Assembly: GCA_965221175.1 (NCBI GenBank)
Contig: OZ244867.1
Coordinates: 620,001-684,000 of the forward strand
DNA: 64,000 nt
Reading direction: 5' to 3'
DNA from: JAJDZL01 sp965221175
GTDB taxonomy: Bacteria; Pseudomonadota; Gammaproteobacteria; Arenicellales; JAJDZL01
Shown: one piece after another, positions 1 through 7,337 of the stretch
How the letters are laid out: every line of letters begins with the position of its first letter
Position numbering within the stretch: position 1 is the first letter of the stretch
Position numbers and translations under genes: made by a program
Notes under the pieces: generated by a model
Told to the model about the DNA's origin: nothing
Database searches by the model: none
The model's input: the letters and a program-made list of their open reading frames with translations, nothing else

Positions 1-7
1 CAATAAA

Positions 8-781
8 GTGCAATTTGCTGATAGTCATTGTCATATAGATTTTCCAGAGTTTTCTGAGAATTTTGCCTCGCTTGTTGACCTTGCAAGTGAAATGGACGTT
101 GCTTACATGTTGTGTGTTGCTGTGAATCTTGAGGATTATCCAAAAATTCTAGCCATCAGCGAAGCACACAGAAACATCTATCCATCCGTCGGCGTTCATC
201 CGAATACTGTTGATTCAGAAGACCCGAGTGTGGAACGATTGGTGGAATTGGGAAGCGACGCTCGAGTTGTTGCGATTGGAGAGACAGGTTTAGACTATTT
301 CCGCAGTAGTGGAAAATTGGACTGGCAAAGAGATCGTTTCTCACGTCACATCGAAGCGGCTTGTACTGTGAACAAACCGATAATCGTGCACAGTCGAGAT
401 GCACCGGATGACACCCTTTCAATTTTGCGTGAAGGCAATGCCGACCGTCCAGGTGGGGTGATGCACTGTTTCACTGGTGACTATGCGATGGCAAAGGCGG
501 CAATGGAATTGGGACTTTACATTTCGTTTTCGGGAATTGTAACGTTCAAGAATGCAACTAATCTTGCAGATGTCGCAAAAAAGATTCCTATGGACAGAAT
601 GTTGATTGAAACAGACTCGCCGTATCTCGCTCCGGTACCAAAGCGTGGAAAAGAAAATCAGCCTGCTTACGTACGTTACACGGCAGAGTTTTTAGCGGAA
701 CTCAAGGGTATTGAATTGGAGGAATTTGCTCGTACTACAACCGGCAATTTTCTCGAGCTATTCAATATTGATCCAATTTAG
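8..781 (+). CDS. tatD: TatD family metal-dependent hydrolase (DNase)
   Basis: A 257-residue protein with the TatD amidohydrolase fold. The N-terminal metal-binding motif DSHCHID is at residues 5-11, followed by GVHPN near 63, the metal Glu in GETGLDYF near 92-99, the HSRDA His near 129, HCFTG near 154, and the metal Asp in ETDSPYLAP near 203-211. Length is normal for TatD/YcfH proteins, which are cytoplasmic Mg-dependent 3'-5' exonucleases linked to DNA repair. The start used is GTG at 8; the frame is open to the window edge, but the motif spacing fits a start here. The last 25 codons (707-781) have a diverged second copy at 6161-6235, so this 3' end may have been replaced when the downstream segment arrived. 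Confidence 0.93.
   Translation: MQFADSHCHIDFPEFSENFASLVDLASEMDVAYMLCVAVNLEDYPKILAISEAHRNIYPSVGVHPNTVDSEDPSVERLVELGSDARVVAIGETGLDYFRSSGKLDWQRDRFSRHIEAACTVNKPIIVHSRDAPDDTLSILREGNADRPGGVMHCFTGDYAMAKAAMELGLYISFSGIVTFKNATNLADVAKKIPMDRMLIETDSPYLAPVPKRGKENQPAYVRYTAEFLAELKGIELEEFARTTTGNFLELFNIDPI
707..781 (+). repeat. Direct repeat copy A: 3' end of tatD
   Basis: This 75-bp stretch, the last 25 codons of tatD including TAG, recurs at 6161-6235. I count 11 mismatches (64/75 identical) and no gaps. The two copies bracket about 5.4 kb carrying an IS21/IS110 composite and a phd/doc pair. The mismatches are clustered in the middle and the last 24 bp are identical. Confidence 0.85.
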
Positions 782-1005
782 TATAGGCTTTAGGAGAGGG
801 TGTATACCAAGAGATGTCAATAAGATTCAAAGCAATATCTTGGATGAGTGGGTTTACCAAACTGACTCTGCAAATCTTCAGAAAAATGTTCCTCCGCCTA
901 ATCGTCAGATAGCAAAATTCATCAGAAGTCACAATCCACCTGATATTTCGTCAGATAAAGTTGAAAAGGCACTAGATGTTGTGGAATCACTGTAAATCCG
1001 CTATG
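782..1005 (+). pseudogene. Remnant coding sequence upstream of the IS21 insertion
   Basis: Between tatD and the IS21 left end there is no complete gene. A frame running to the TAA at 993-995 translates as a plausible hydrophilic tail ending KALDVVESL. The next frame (from about 965) runs into the IS and, if the IS is excised, joins the open frame at 5287-5382. I read this as the 5' part of a small decayed gene that also carries a frameshift. No family is recognised. GCTATG at 1000-1005 is the left copy of the IS21 target duplication. Confidence 0.3.
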
Positions 1006-1016
1006 TGCATAGCGAC

Positions 1017-1406
1017 ATATATGGTCTCCCTCCGTTATGCAAGGCTTGATTACACATTGACGACATAGTTAGGTTGCGGTCATATATCCGGCTTTTAAAT
1101 TGAGGAATTGTATTTTCTCCTCTAGCCTTGATGAAATTCGCGCACAGGATCCTTATCAATCAACCGGTTTCTTACAACCTTTGTCGCTCCCAGGTTCTTC
1201 CTGTGCCGGCATCTCCTGTTTTGTCATCAATCTGTTTTCTTACCTATGCAATCCCTCGGCAGGTTTCCGGTTTACTCTTGTCGGTTTATCGACTGACTGT
1301 CTTCGATTGTTTGTTCAGCTGCTCTGGTGCTTACAGGCTTCATCTGAACTCAACAACTGTATCTTTGTTTACCATCGCTCCACGCATGGGTGTGGCTGAC
1401 AAGCCA
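1017..1406 (-). ncRNA. Putative bridge/seeker RNA region of the IS110-type element
   Basis: This 390-nt stretch between the transposase stop and the element end has no convincing reading frame on the transposase strand. In IS1111-group elements the guide RNA is encoded in this position. Two segments resemble IS21 termini: TTGTCGCTCC at 1181-1190 is identical to 5273-5282 of the IS21 right end, and TCGCTCCAC at 1375-1383 is identical to 5276-5284. The first eight bases of the former also match the occupied left-end target across the insertion point. RNA ends and folding are not determined, so the extent given is simply the non-coding segment. Confidence 0.45.
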
Positions 1407-2462
1407 TCACAACAGTCGCGGCTCGTAGCGCAACTCTTTGGCCAACACCACCCAGCCGATCCGCGCCATCTTATTGGCGATCGCAAGCACCGCCTTATGA
1501 CGACCGCGGCGTTTTGCAACCTCGCGCGCCCAACGGCTGAAAGGATCGGTTTTTTCCTTCGCCTCAGCGATTCTCAGCACTGAACGAGCGCCGTGAACCA
1601 GCATGGTGCGCAGATAACGGTTGCCACGCTTGGAGATGCCGAGCAGAATCGGTTTGCCACCGGTGCTGTGCTGTCGCGGGGTCAGTCCCAGCCATGCCGA
1701 CACCACCCGTCCACACTTGAATGCCTGGCCATCACCGACTGCTGCCATAAAACTGCTCGCTACGATCGGTCCGAATCCAGGTATCTCCATCAGCCGACGC
1801 ATAGGCTCTGAACCATTCACCAGTGCCTTGATTCGAGTGTCGTAGTCCTCGACTTCCTGATTCAACTTGCGAAGATTCTGGTATTCCTTAGCCAACATCG
1901 AAACAAACCATCCATCGACTTCGCAACTCGTGCCAATCACACTGTCCTCATCCGGCGTGATCATCGACTCGATTAAAGCATACAGGGCGCTCTTGCCGCA
2001 TCTAGCCGTCAATCCGCGTTCCGACAAATGCGCACGCAGCGCATTGCGCTTCTGTGTGCGTTGCTGCACCGCTTGCTGACGCAGGCTATGCAACATCATC
2101 ATGTTCTGCTGTTGCACCGTCTTCACCGCAACTGCACGAATCCCCGGACGACCAGCCGCTTCGGCAATGGCAATCGAATCATTTTTGTCATTTTTATTGC
2201 CTTGTACGTAGGGTGTCACTTTGTGCGCCGGAAGCAGTATCACCTCATGACCACACTCCTGAAGCTGGCGTCCCCAGTAGTGCGAGCCCGCACAGGCTTC
2301 CATCACCACCTTGCTCGATTCAACATCGGCAAAGTGGGACAATACCTTGTTTCGCTTCAGCATGCCACTGCCCGTAACTCTTCCATTTCGATTCAGCTCT
2401 GCATAGTGGAACACATTCTTTGCGATATCCAAGCCTATCGTTGTATTATTATTTCTGTTCAT
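1407..2462 (-). CDS. IS110 family transposase (DEDD type)
   Basis: A 351-residue recombinase. The N-terminal RuvC-like DEDD domain has GLDIAK at 10-15 (Asp12), MEACAGSHYWG at about 54-64 (Glu), and the NKNDKNDSIAIAEA block at about 93-106. The C-terminal Transposase_20 region has IPGFGPIVAS at about 228, AWLGLTPRQHSTGGK at about 257 and GISKRGNRYLR at about 275. Length matches intact IS110 transposases and I see no frameshift. Unlike DDE transposases these enzymes use a non-coding bridge/seeker RNA from the element to pick the target. The ATG at 2462 is preceded by a short 85-nt leader. Confidence 0.93.
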   Translation of the reverse strand: MNRNNNTTIGLDIAKNVFHYAELNRNGRVTGSGMLKRNKVLSHFADVESSKVVMEACAGSHYWGRQLQECGHEVILLPAHKVTPYVQGNKNDKNDSIAIAEAAGRPGIRAVAVKTVQQQNMMMLHSLRQQAVQQRTQKRNALRAHLSERGLTARCGKSALYALIESMITPDEDSVIGTSCEVDGWFVSMLAKEYQNLRKLNQEVEDYDTRIKALVNGSEPMRRLMEIPGFGPIVASSFMAAVGDGQAFKCGRVVSAWLGLTPRQHSTGGKPILLGISKRGNRYLRTMLVHGARSVLRIAEAKEKTDPFSRWAREVAKRRGRHKAVLAIANKMARIGWVVLAKELRYEPRLL

Positions 2463-2591
2463 ATTTGGTCTCCTCCCATTGGTTGATTACTTTCCATACC
2501 ATCGCTGATTTCTTCGCCGATGTAAAGTGGGGGGAGACCATTTCATCAATCAAGATGAGAATCTTGCGACGATCAGAATAAGAAAAGGTTT

Positions 2592-2663
2592 CGCGTCCTG
2601 AAACGCAGTGAGGACGAAGTCCGAACGGAGTTTCAGGACGCGCGGTCGAAAGAATATTCGACC
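2592..2663 (+). other. Two strong hairpins in the IS21 leader before istA
   Basis: A perfect 13-bp inverted repeat (CGCGTCCTGAAAC at 2592-2604 and its complement at 2630-2642) encloses a smaller GGAC/GTCC stem. A second 7-bp stem GGTCGAA/TTCGACC follows at about 2644-2663. Both lie between the IS21 left terminal repeats and istA. They may insulate transposase expression from outside transcription, as leader hairpins do in several IS families; this role is inferred. Confidence 0.5.
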
Positions 2664-2740
2664 CTCTGAATTGCTGACTTGACGTTTGCGACAGTTCTGG
2701 CACTAAACTTGTAATTTCGCAGCCATGCGGGGTTCACAAG

Positions 2741-4255
2741 ATGCCAGGATGTCATGTAAATGATTATCAAGTGAGAAAATTCATGAAACTAAAACTAACT
2801 CATTCGATTGACAAAGCCGCTGTGAAATCTGGATTCAGTTGTGCTACCGGTTACCGAATCGACAAGGACAGTCGGCTTCCGTGTGAAAAACCCAAAGTGC
2901 CCCGCGGTCGTCGTCGGCCGGATCCATTGGCAGGCATATTTGAGGAACAAGTGGTGCCGATGCTGGAGAAATGCCCGACCCTACGTGCGGTCGCTGTGTA
3001 TCGGGAAGTGATGCGCCTCAATCCACAGCTCGCTGCCGGCGTGAGGCGCACATTGGAGCGTCGCATTCGTGACTGGAGAGCGCAGTATGGTCCGCAGCAG
3101 GAAGTGATTTTCCGCCAGCGTCAGGAGCCCGGACGCATGGGCATATCGGACTTTACCGACATGAACTGGATCGGTGTGACGATTGGCGGGTGCCAGTTTG
3201 ATCACAAGCTGTATCACTTCCGCCTGGCGTGGTCGGGCTTCACCCATGCCGATGTGGTTCAGGGTGGCGAGAGCTTTGCTGCATTGGAGCAGGGAGTGCA
3301 GGATGCGCTGTGGACTTTAGGCGGTGTGCCGCGTGAATGCCGCACCGACAGCCTGTCGGCAGCGTTTCGCAATATCAGCAAGGATGATGGCGAGGACCTG
3401 ACCGAGAGTTATCGCCAGTTGTGCGAGCACTACGGGATGCGGGCGACCCGCAACAATCGAGGTGTGGCGCACGAAAACGGCGCCATTGAAGGTCCGCATG
3501 GACATCTGAAGCGTGCGATCGAAGATGCGCTGGCACTGCGTGGCTCGAAAGATTTCGAGACGCTGGATGAGTATCGGGATTTCATCGCCCAAATCACAAG
3601 CAATATCAATCTGCGGCACAGCAAGAAAATTGAGGCGGAGCGCGAAGTGCTGCGGGCGTTGCCGGGCCGACGCACCACGGATTACAAGGAGACCAACGTA
3701 CGGGTCACCCGTTCCAGCGGTTTCGTTCTGCGCAAGGTGTTTTACACGGTGCCTTCGCGTCTGATCGGTCATCGTCTGGGAGTGCGGCTCTACGCGGATC
3801 GTGTAGAGCTGTATCTGGGCAGTCGCCATCAGTTGACCCTGCCACGCGGTCATCGGGATTCATCAGCCAAGCATTGGTGTGCGCATGTGGTCAATTATCA
3901 TCATGTGATTCATTCTCTGCGGCGCAAGCCGATGGCGCTGATGAGTTGGGTTTACCGAGATCAGCTGTTTCCGCACGAGGCGTATCGACATTGTTTCGAG
4001 GTGGCACTGGAGCGCACCACGCCACGGCAAGCCTGTCGGCTGGCGGTAGATCTGCTGTCGTTGGCTCACGACCACAACTGCGAAGCCCGGCTGGCGCAGC
4101 AGATCGAACAATGCCTGCGGCAAGGAACGCTTCCGGATGTGCTTGAGATGCAAAAGCAATTTGCCGTGCAGCACGGTACCATGCCGCAACTGCATGTGGA
4201 ATCGAGCACTCTGGCCAGCTATGCGTCGCTGCTGCAGCAAGGAGCTCAGTCATGA
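2741..4255 (+). CDS. istA: IS21 family transposase IstA
   Basis: A 504-residue IS21 transposase. Residues about 10-45 contain a helix-turn-helix like segment (KLTHSIDKAAVKSGFS). The DDE integrase core follows: GISDFTDMNWIGVTI at about 134-148 carries the first Asp, RTDSLSAAF at about 201 the second, and AHENGAIEGPHGHLKRAIEDAL at about 242-263 the catalytic Glu. The C-terminal Mu-type beta-barrel region includes YTVPSRLIGHRL near 336. It overlaps istB by 4 bp (ATGA at 4252), the standard IS21 arrangement for translational coupling. No disruptions are seen. The start may lie further in, for example at residue 16, since the first codons precede the conserved part. Confidence 0.92.
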   Translation: MPGCHVNDYQVRKFMKLKLTHSIDKAAVKSGFSCATGYRIDKDSRLPCEKPKVPRGRRRPDPLAGIFEEQVVPMLEKCPTLRAVAVYREVMRLNPQLAAGVRRTLERRIRDWRAQYGPQQEVIFRQRQEPGRMGISDFTDMNWIGVTIGGCQFDHKLYHFRLAWSGFTHADVVQGGESFAALEQGVQDALWTLGGVPRECRTDSLSAAFRNISKDDGEDLTESYRQLCEHYGMRATRNNRGVAHENGAIEGPHGHLKRAIEDALALRGSKDFETLDEYRDFIAQITSNINLRHSKKIEAEREVLRALPGRRTTDYKETNVRVTRSSGFVLRKVFYTVPSRLIGHRLGVRLYADRVELYLGSRHQLTLPRGHRDSSAKHWCAHVVNYHHVIHSLRRKPMALMSWVYRDQLFPHEAYRHCFEVALERTTPRQACRLAVDLLSLAHDHNCEARLAQQIEQCLRQGTLPDVLEMQKQFAVQHGTMPQLHVESSTLASYASLLQQGAQS

Positions 4256-5097
4256 GTGCCAAGCGTCACAAAAGCAGCCATTCGACCGATGCAGTCAAAC
4301 TGGCGCTGATGCTATCGGAGTTGCGCTTGCCGGCGATGAAACAGATGTGGTCAGGCTTTGCCGAACGCGCCGATACCGAAGGCTGGCCGGCTGCTCGGCT
4401 GCTGTCGACCCTGGCTGAGCTGGAACTGGCCGAACGTGACCGGCGACGCATTGAACGCCACCTCAAAGAAGCCCGGCTGGTGCCCGGTAAAACCATCTCC
4501 AGCTTCGACTTCAATGTGGTGCCGGTCGTCTCCAAGTCCAAAGTCATGGCACTGGCGGCCGGCGATGTGTGGCTCAACAATGGTCACAACCTGTTGATGT
4601 TTGGGCCGCCCGGTACCGGCAAAAGCCATCTCTCATCAGCAATCGGACTGGCTCTGGTGGAAAACGGCTATCGCGTGCTGTTCACTCGAACCACCGACCT
4701 GGTGCAACGCCTGCAACGGGCACGTCGCGAACTGACGCTCGAAAATCTGCTGGCGCGGTTGGACCGATATCATTTGCTGATTCTGGACGATTTTGCCTAC
4801 GTCAGCAAAGATCAGGCTGAAACCAGCGTGCTGTTCGAGCTGATCTCAGTGCGCTATGAACGGCGTTCCATTCTGATTACCGCCAATCAGCCGTTTGACG
4901 AATGGCACAAAGTGTTCCCAGACCAGAGCACTGCGGTGGCCGCGGTGGATCGACTGGTTCACCATGCGACCATTCTGGAAATGAACGTCGAAAGCTACCG
5001 CCGACGACACGCAGTTGAACAGTTGCGAGATAAGCCCGCACGAGCGTCAAAGCGTGCCACTGCAAAAAAAGCTCAGCCCAAGTCCGTTCAAGACTGA
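4252..5097 (+). CDS. istB: IS21 family helper ATPase IstB
   Basis: A 281-residue AAA+ ATPase. The Walker A motif GPPGTGKSH is at about 118-126, Walker B LLILDDFAYVSK at about 173-184, and the sensor region ILITANQPFDEW at about 206. The IstB N-terminal helical domain (LRLPAMKQMWSGF) precedes it. IstB oligomers load on target DNA and stimulate the IstA transpososome. The C-terminal tail is Lys/Arg-rich (KPARASKRATAKKAQPKS), suitable for DNA binding. It is translationally coupled to istA, and the IS right terminus follows 188 bp downstream. Confidence 0.93.
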   Translation: MSAKRHKSSHSTDAVKLALMLSELRLPAMKQMWSGFAERADTEGWPAARLLSTLAELELAERDRRRIERHLKEARLVPGKTISSFDFNVVPVVSKSKVMALAAGDVWLNNGHNLLMFGPPGTGKSHLSSAIGLALVENGYRVLFTRTTDLVQRLQRARRELTLENLLARLDRYHLLILDDFAYVSKDQAETSVLFELISVRYERRSILITANQPFDEWHKVFPDQSTAVAAVDRLVHHATILEMNVESYRRRHAVEQLRDKPARASKRATAKKAQPKSVQD

Positions 5098-5522
5098 CAG
5101 CTGATCTATTTAACCTACTCAACACGGGGCGCAAGCCCCGTGTTCACATCCTGTCGCTGATCGACTTTTTTTGAATTGAATCAGTGAAACTGCAAATAAT
5201 TCTGCTATTATTTGAAGCCTGATCGCAGCGTCAAAAAATTCTTACCTTGATTGTCGCTGATTCTCATCTTGATTGTCGCTCCACAGCTATGGGATAAATA
5301 CAGTTTCATCATAACCGATCAATTTGATGAACATGACACCTATACGTTGCGTGGAATTGATTGGCATCTAATTTTGATTTAAAAATTGAACTCACAAAAA
5401 CTGCAGTGATTCTAAGGGTTGATCAGCTTGGCCATTTCGTTAAATGTAGCAGTTGCGTGCTAATTAAATGTAAAGTACAATAGATACTAAAATATATATT
5501 TAATTTCACAAATACCAAATTT
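5098..5522 (+). other. IS21 right end and AT-rich spacer before phd
   Basis: No complete gene. 5098-5285 is the IS21 non-coding right end with paired GATTGTCGCTGATTCTC-type terminal repeats at 5238-5285; GCTATG at 5286-5291 is the right target duplication. The open frame 5287-5382 is described separately. 5383-5522 is AT-rich and should hold the phd/doc promoter, but I cannot pick one hexamer pair with confidence. Confidence 0.6.
5287..5382 (+). pseudogene. 3' remnant of the gene split by IS21
   Basis: From the IS21 target site a frame runs to TAA at 5380-5382, coding LWDKYSFIITDQFDEHD and ending in RGIDWHLILI. It has a protein-like composition and joins the left-flank frame if the IS is removed. 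It is therefore probably the C-terminus of the small gene whose upstream part lies at about 965-1005. Family unknown. Confidence 0.35.
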
Positions 5523-5771
5523 ATGGAAACTCTGCTGACTAAAAAAACCGTTTCGATTACAGAACTAAGGGAACCCAATAAGGTCATTGATCAAGCAGGT
5601 TCTGAACCTGTAGCAATTCTCAATCGTTCCAACCTTGTTGGTTATTTCGTGCCTGTTGGTGCTGTGAAAAACTCTCAATTCAGCATCTGCGAAACCGAAG
5701 ACGTGACTAGGGCATTGAATACTATCGACGAAAACGTTGTCGCAGTCAATGATTATCTGAAAGACAAGTGA
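5523..5771 (+). CDS. phd: Phd/YefM-type antitoxin
   Basis: An 82-residue acidic protein. The N-terminal half (VSITELREPNKVIDQAG, EPVAILNRSNLVGYFVP) matches the Phd/YefM fold, which dimerises and binds operator DNA. The C-terminal tail (about 55-82) would be the unstructured toxin-neutralising segment. Its stop overlaps the GTG start of the doc gene (GTGA at 5768-5771), the usual antitoxin-first, coupled arrangement. Autoregulation is expected from the family. Identity rests on weak motif similarity plus the Doc partner. Confidence 0.8.
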   Translation: METLLTKKTVSITELREPNKVIDQAGSEPVAILNRSNLVGYFVPVGAVKNSQFSICETEDVTRALNTIDENVVAVNDYLKDK

Positions 5772-6154
5772 TACGCTGCATCACTGCCAAGCATGTCATA
5801 GCTATACACGAACACGTAATTCAAAATAACGAACTTCAAGGTATGGCACGCAACAGTTCAGTCAAAGCTGTTGTTGGCAGAATCGAAAATCGACTTCGTT
5901 ACGGACTAATCAGTGATGTCTATGAGCTCGCTGCCTGCTATGCCTGCTTCATAGCGGTGGGTCATTGCTTTCTCGATGCAAACAAGCGAACCGCGCATAC
6001 AAGCATGCAAGTTGTCCTGAAACTGAACGGCATACGTCTTCAGTATGAAACCGAGGAACTTGGGGACATGATTGTTAAAGCCGCACGCAGTGAAGTAGAT
6101 GAGTTGGAGCTAGCGGAATACCTTCGATCTCTGCCACTCGAACCAGCAGATTAA
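5768..6154 (+). CDS. doc: Doc/Fic family toxin
   Basis: A 128-residue Doc-type Fic protein. The catalytic motif HCFLDANKRTA (about residues 66-76) matches the Doc consensus HxFxDANKR. The helical core EHVIQNNELQGMARNSSVKAVVGR matches the family N-terminus. Doc toxins phosphorylate EF-Tu and stop translation until neutralised by Phd. The GTG start overlaps the phd stop by 4 bp. The gene ends six bases before the second copy of the tatD 3' end (6161), so the TA pair is the last item of the acquired segment. Confidence 0.88.
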   Translation: MIRCITAKHVIAIHEHVIQNNELQGMARNSSVKAVVGRIENRLRYGLISDVYELAACYACFIAVGHCFLDANKRTAHTSMQVVLKLNGIRLQYETEELGDMIVKAARSEVDELELAEYLRSLPLEPAD

Positions 6155-6160
6155 CCCAGG

Positions 6161-6235
6161 GGTCTTGAATTGGAGGAATTTGTTTGTACTACGGCTAAAA
6201 ATTTACTCGAACTATTCAATATTGATCCAATTTAG
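6161..6235 (+). pseudogene. Displaced second copy of the tatD 3' end
   Basis: This 75-bp sequence encodes GLELEEFVCTTAKNLLELF followed by NIDPI and TAG, aligned without gaps to the last 25 codons of intact tatD at 707-781 (64/75 bases identical). No upstream part of tatD is present. It is either the original tatD end displaced by an insertion, or the tail of a lost paralogue. Confidence 0.85.
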
Positions 6236-6382
6236 ATACTGTCTGCAGGATAGGGCGCACGCATGCTAGAGGATTTCAGTGAGACCGAATCTGACTTGAT
6301 TCAATACGTTTTGCTTGAAATTGGTCTGTCTCCCATCTCATGTGGGTACCCACAAACTCAATACACTCGACAGTCCAGATGA

Positions 6383-6865
6383 CTAATCACAGCCTCCGCT
6401 ACTTCCATACTGCTTCCAAGACATCCAGCCTTTGGGGCAGACAAACCCCCAAGTTCTCACGACTGGTCCAGTAATGAACAAAGTAACTGCGGTTTTTCCA
6501 GCAGGGAGTTCAATTCGGTGTTGAAATCGAGGACCGCGGATTGTGACTTTTCCGCTCTTGATAATTCTGTTTCCACGGTTCGGAAGATGTTCAATCAATT
6601 GCCCTTTAAGAACAATACTGGCGGAGTACCAAGGATGGTCGTGTAATGCTCGATCATCATCGCTGCCAAGGAATTCGTGCAAATAGATATTAAGGAAGCG
6701 ATTGCGGGGGAGTAGGTAACGGCGAATCAGGTAATTGCTTCCGTTAAGTCCGGAGATCCTTCGACAAGACAAAAATCCACCGACACCGTTGTTCTTGCGC
6801 CTACTGCCAAAAACAAGCCAAAGAAGAAATGCTGTACAAAATAGAACTAGTGAGAAAGTAGCCAT
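6383..6865 (-). CDS. Cupin-like protein with N-terminal membrane anchor
   Basis: A 160-residue protein of unassigned function. Residues 1-20 are hydrophobic (SLVLFCTAFLLWLVFG) and look like a signal anchor. The rest suggests a double-stranded beta-helix (cupin) fold: RFLNIYLHEFLGSDDDRALHDHPW places HDHPW at about 75-79 as a likely metal-binding pair, and FQHRIEL at about 114 supplies another His. The conserved-looking C-terminus has WGFVCPKGWMSWKQY. Similar small cupin proteins are known from phages and bacterial genomes without known substrates. The gene is isolated, facing the tatD-segment boundary. Confidence 0.6.
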   Translation of the reverse strand: MATFSLVLFCTAFLLWLVFGSRRKNNGVGGFLSCRRISGLNGSNYLIRRYLLPRNRFLNIYLHEFLGSDDDRALHDHPWYSASIVLKGQLIEHLPNRGNRIIKSGKVTIRGPRFQHRIELPAGKTAVTLFITGPVVRTWGFVCPKGWMSWKQYGSSGGCD

Positions 6866-7337
6866 ACTGAACTAAAAAATTGCATGTTATTGTAAGGAAC
6901 TGGAATTTTACCGCATTGTCTACCTGTAGAAATTACAAAGTTCGGTTTTCTCTGTCATTCTCTGACGGTTTATATTTAGATTCCCCACAATTTGGCAACG
7001 GACAAGAACATCATCTTGAATTCTAGATTTATATAATTGCGTATAATGTATATTATGTAAAGTAACATGTTTGTATCTTGGTATGCTCGTTTACTTTCAG
7101 GTTACTTCTACAATGTCATGAATGAAGAGACTTTCACACATTTGATCAGGATTCTACCCTGTCCAGTTGAACTAGAAAATGGAAATTTAGCGGGTTTGAC
7201 AGAATGAAAATTTTTTATCAGCTTTTCAGTTTCGTACCTAACGTATAATATGACATTTCGAATCACGAACCGCCTGGCTCATCTGCCTTGCCAATTATTC
7301 GTGATATCAATTCATTGAATCTCTTTGGAGTTGCAAG
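6866..7337 (+). other. Intergenic region before bactofilin
   Basis: No gene is visible in this 472-bp AT-rich region. TATAAT at 7244-7249 could be a -10 box for the bactofilin gene about 90 bp downstream; a good -35 at the right spacing is not evident. GGAG at about 7325-7328 supports the ATG at 7338. Confidence 0.4.

Larger units (their letters stand above)
1017..2547 (-). mobile_element. IS110 family (IS1111-type) element nested in IS21 terminus
   Basis: Removing 1017-2547 restores an uninterrupted IS21 left terminus (AGCGAC + AATCAAG) that matches the right terminus, which fixes the boundaries to within a base or two. Ten-bp subterminal inverted repeats ATGGTCTCCC (1021-1030) and GGGAGACCAT (2532-2541) lie 4 and 6 bp inside the ends. 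There is no obvious target duplication. Subterminal repeats and a long non-coding segment 3' of the transposase (about 390 nt, against 85 nt on the 5' side) are traits of the IS1111 group of IS110. IS1111 members are known to target repeat ends of other mobile elements. Confidence 0.82.
1006..5285 (+). mobile_element. IS21-family insertion sequence, interrupted by IS110-type element
   Basis: The left terminus is TGCATAGCGAC (1006-1016), continued after the nested element at 2548 by AATCAAGATGAGAATC. The right terminus, read inwards on the minus strand from 5285, is TGTGGAGCGAC followed by the same 16 bases (5274-5259). A second internal repeat (GCGAC then an ATCA-containing block) lies at about 2566-2584 and 5238-5257, matching the multiple terminal repeats usual for IS21 elements. 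The flanking 6-bp duplication GCTATG is at 1000-1005 and 5286-5291. Without the nested element the IS is about 2.75 kb, a normal IS21 length, and carries istA and istB. Target duplication and intact genes suggest a fairly recent insertion. Confidence 0.88.

Noticed and set aside
1128..1583. Plus-strand open frames across the IS110 non-coding end
   Set aside because: They overlap the transposase 3' end on the other strand, have low-complexity Cys/Ser/Leu composition, and match no family.
3317..3853. Minus-strand frame of 178 codons opposite istA
   Set aside because: Shadow of the istA coding sequence; no start context and no similarity.
1000..5291. Possible CRISPR or tandem repeat array from the recurring GATTGTCGCT-type repeats
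   Set aside because: The repeats are only the paired terminal repeats of IS21 at its two ends, not a regular array. No array was seen anywhere in the window.
707..6235. Classic integrase-type island at tatD
   Set aside because: No integrase gene is present, and the flanking repeats differ at 11 of 75 positions, whereas att cores are normally identical; kept only as an open alternative in the findings.
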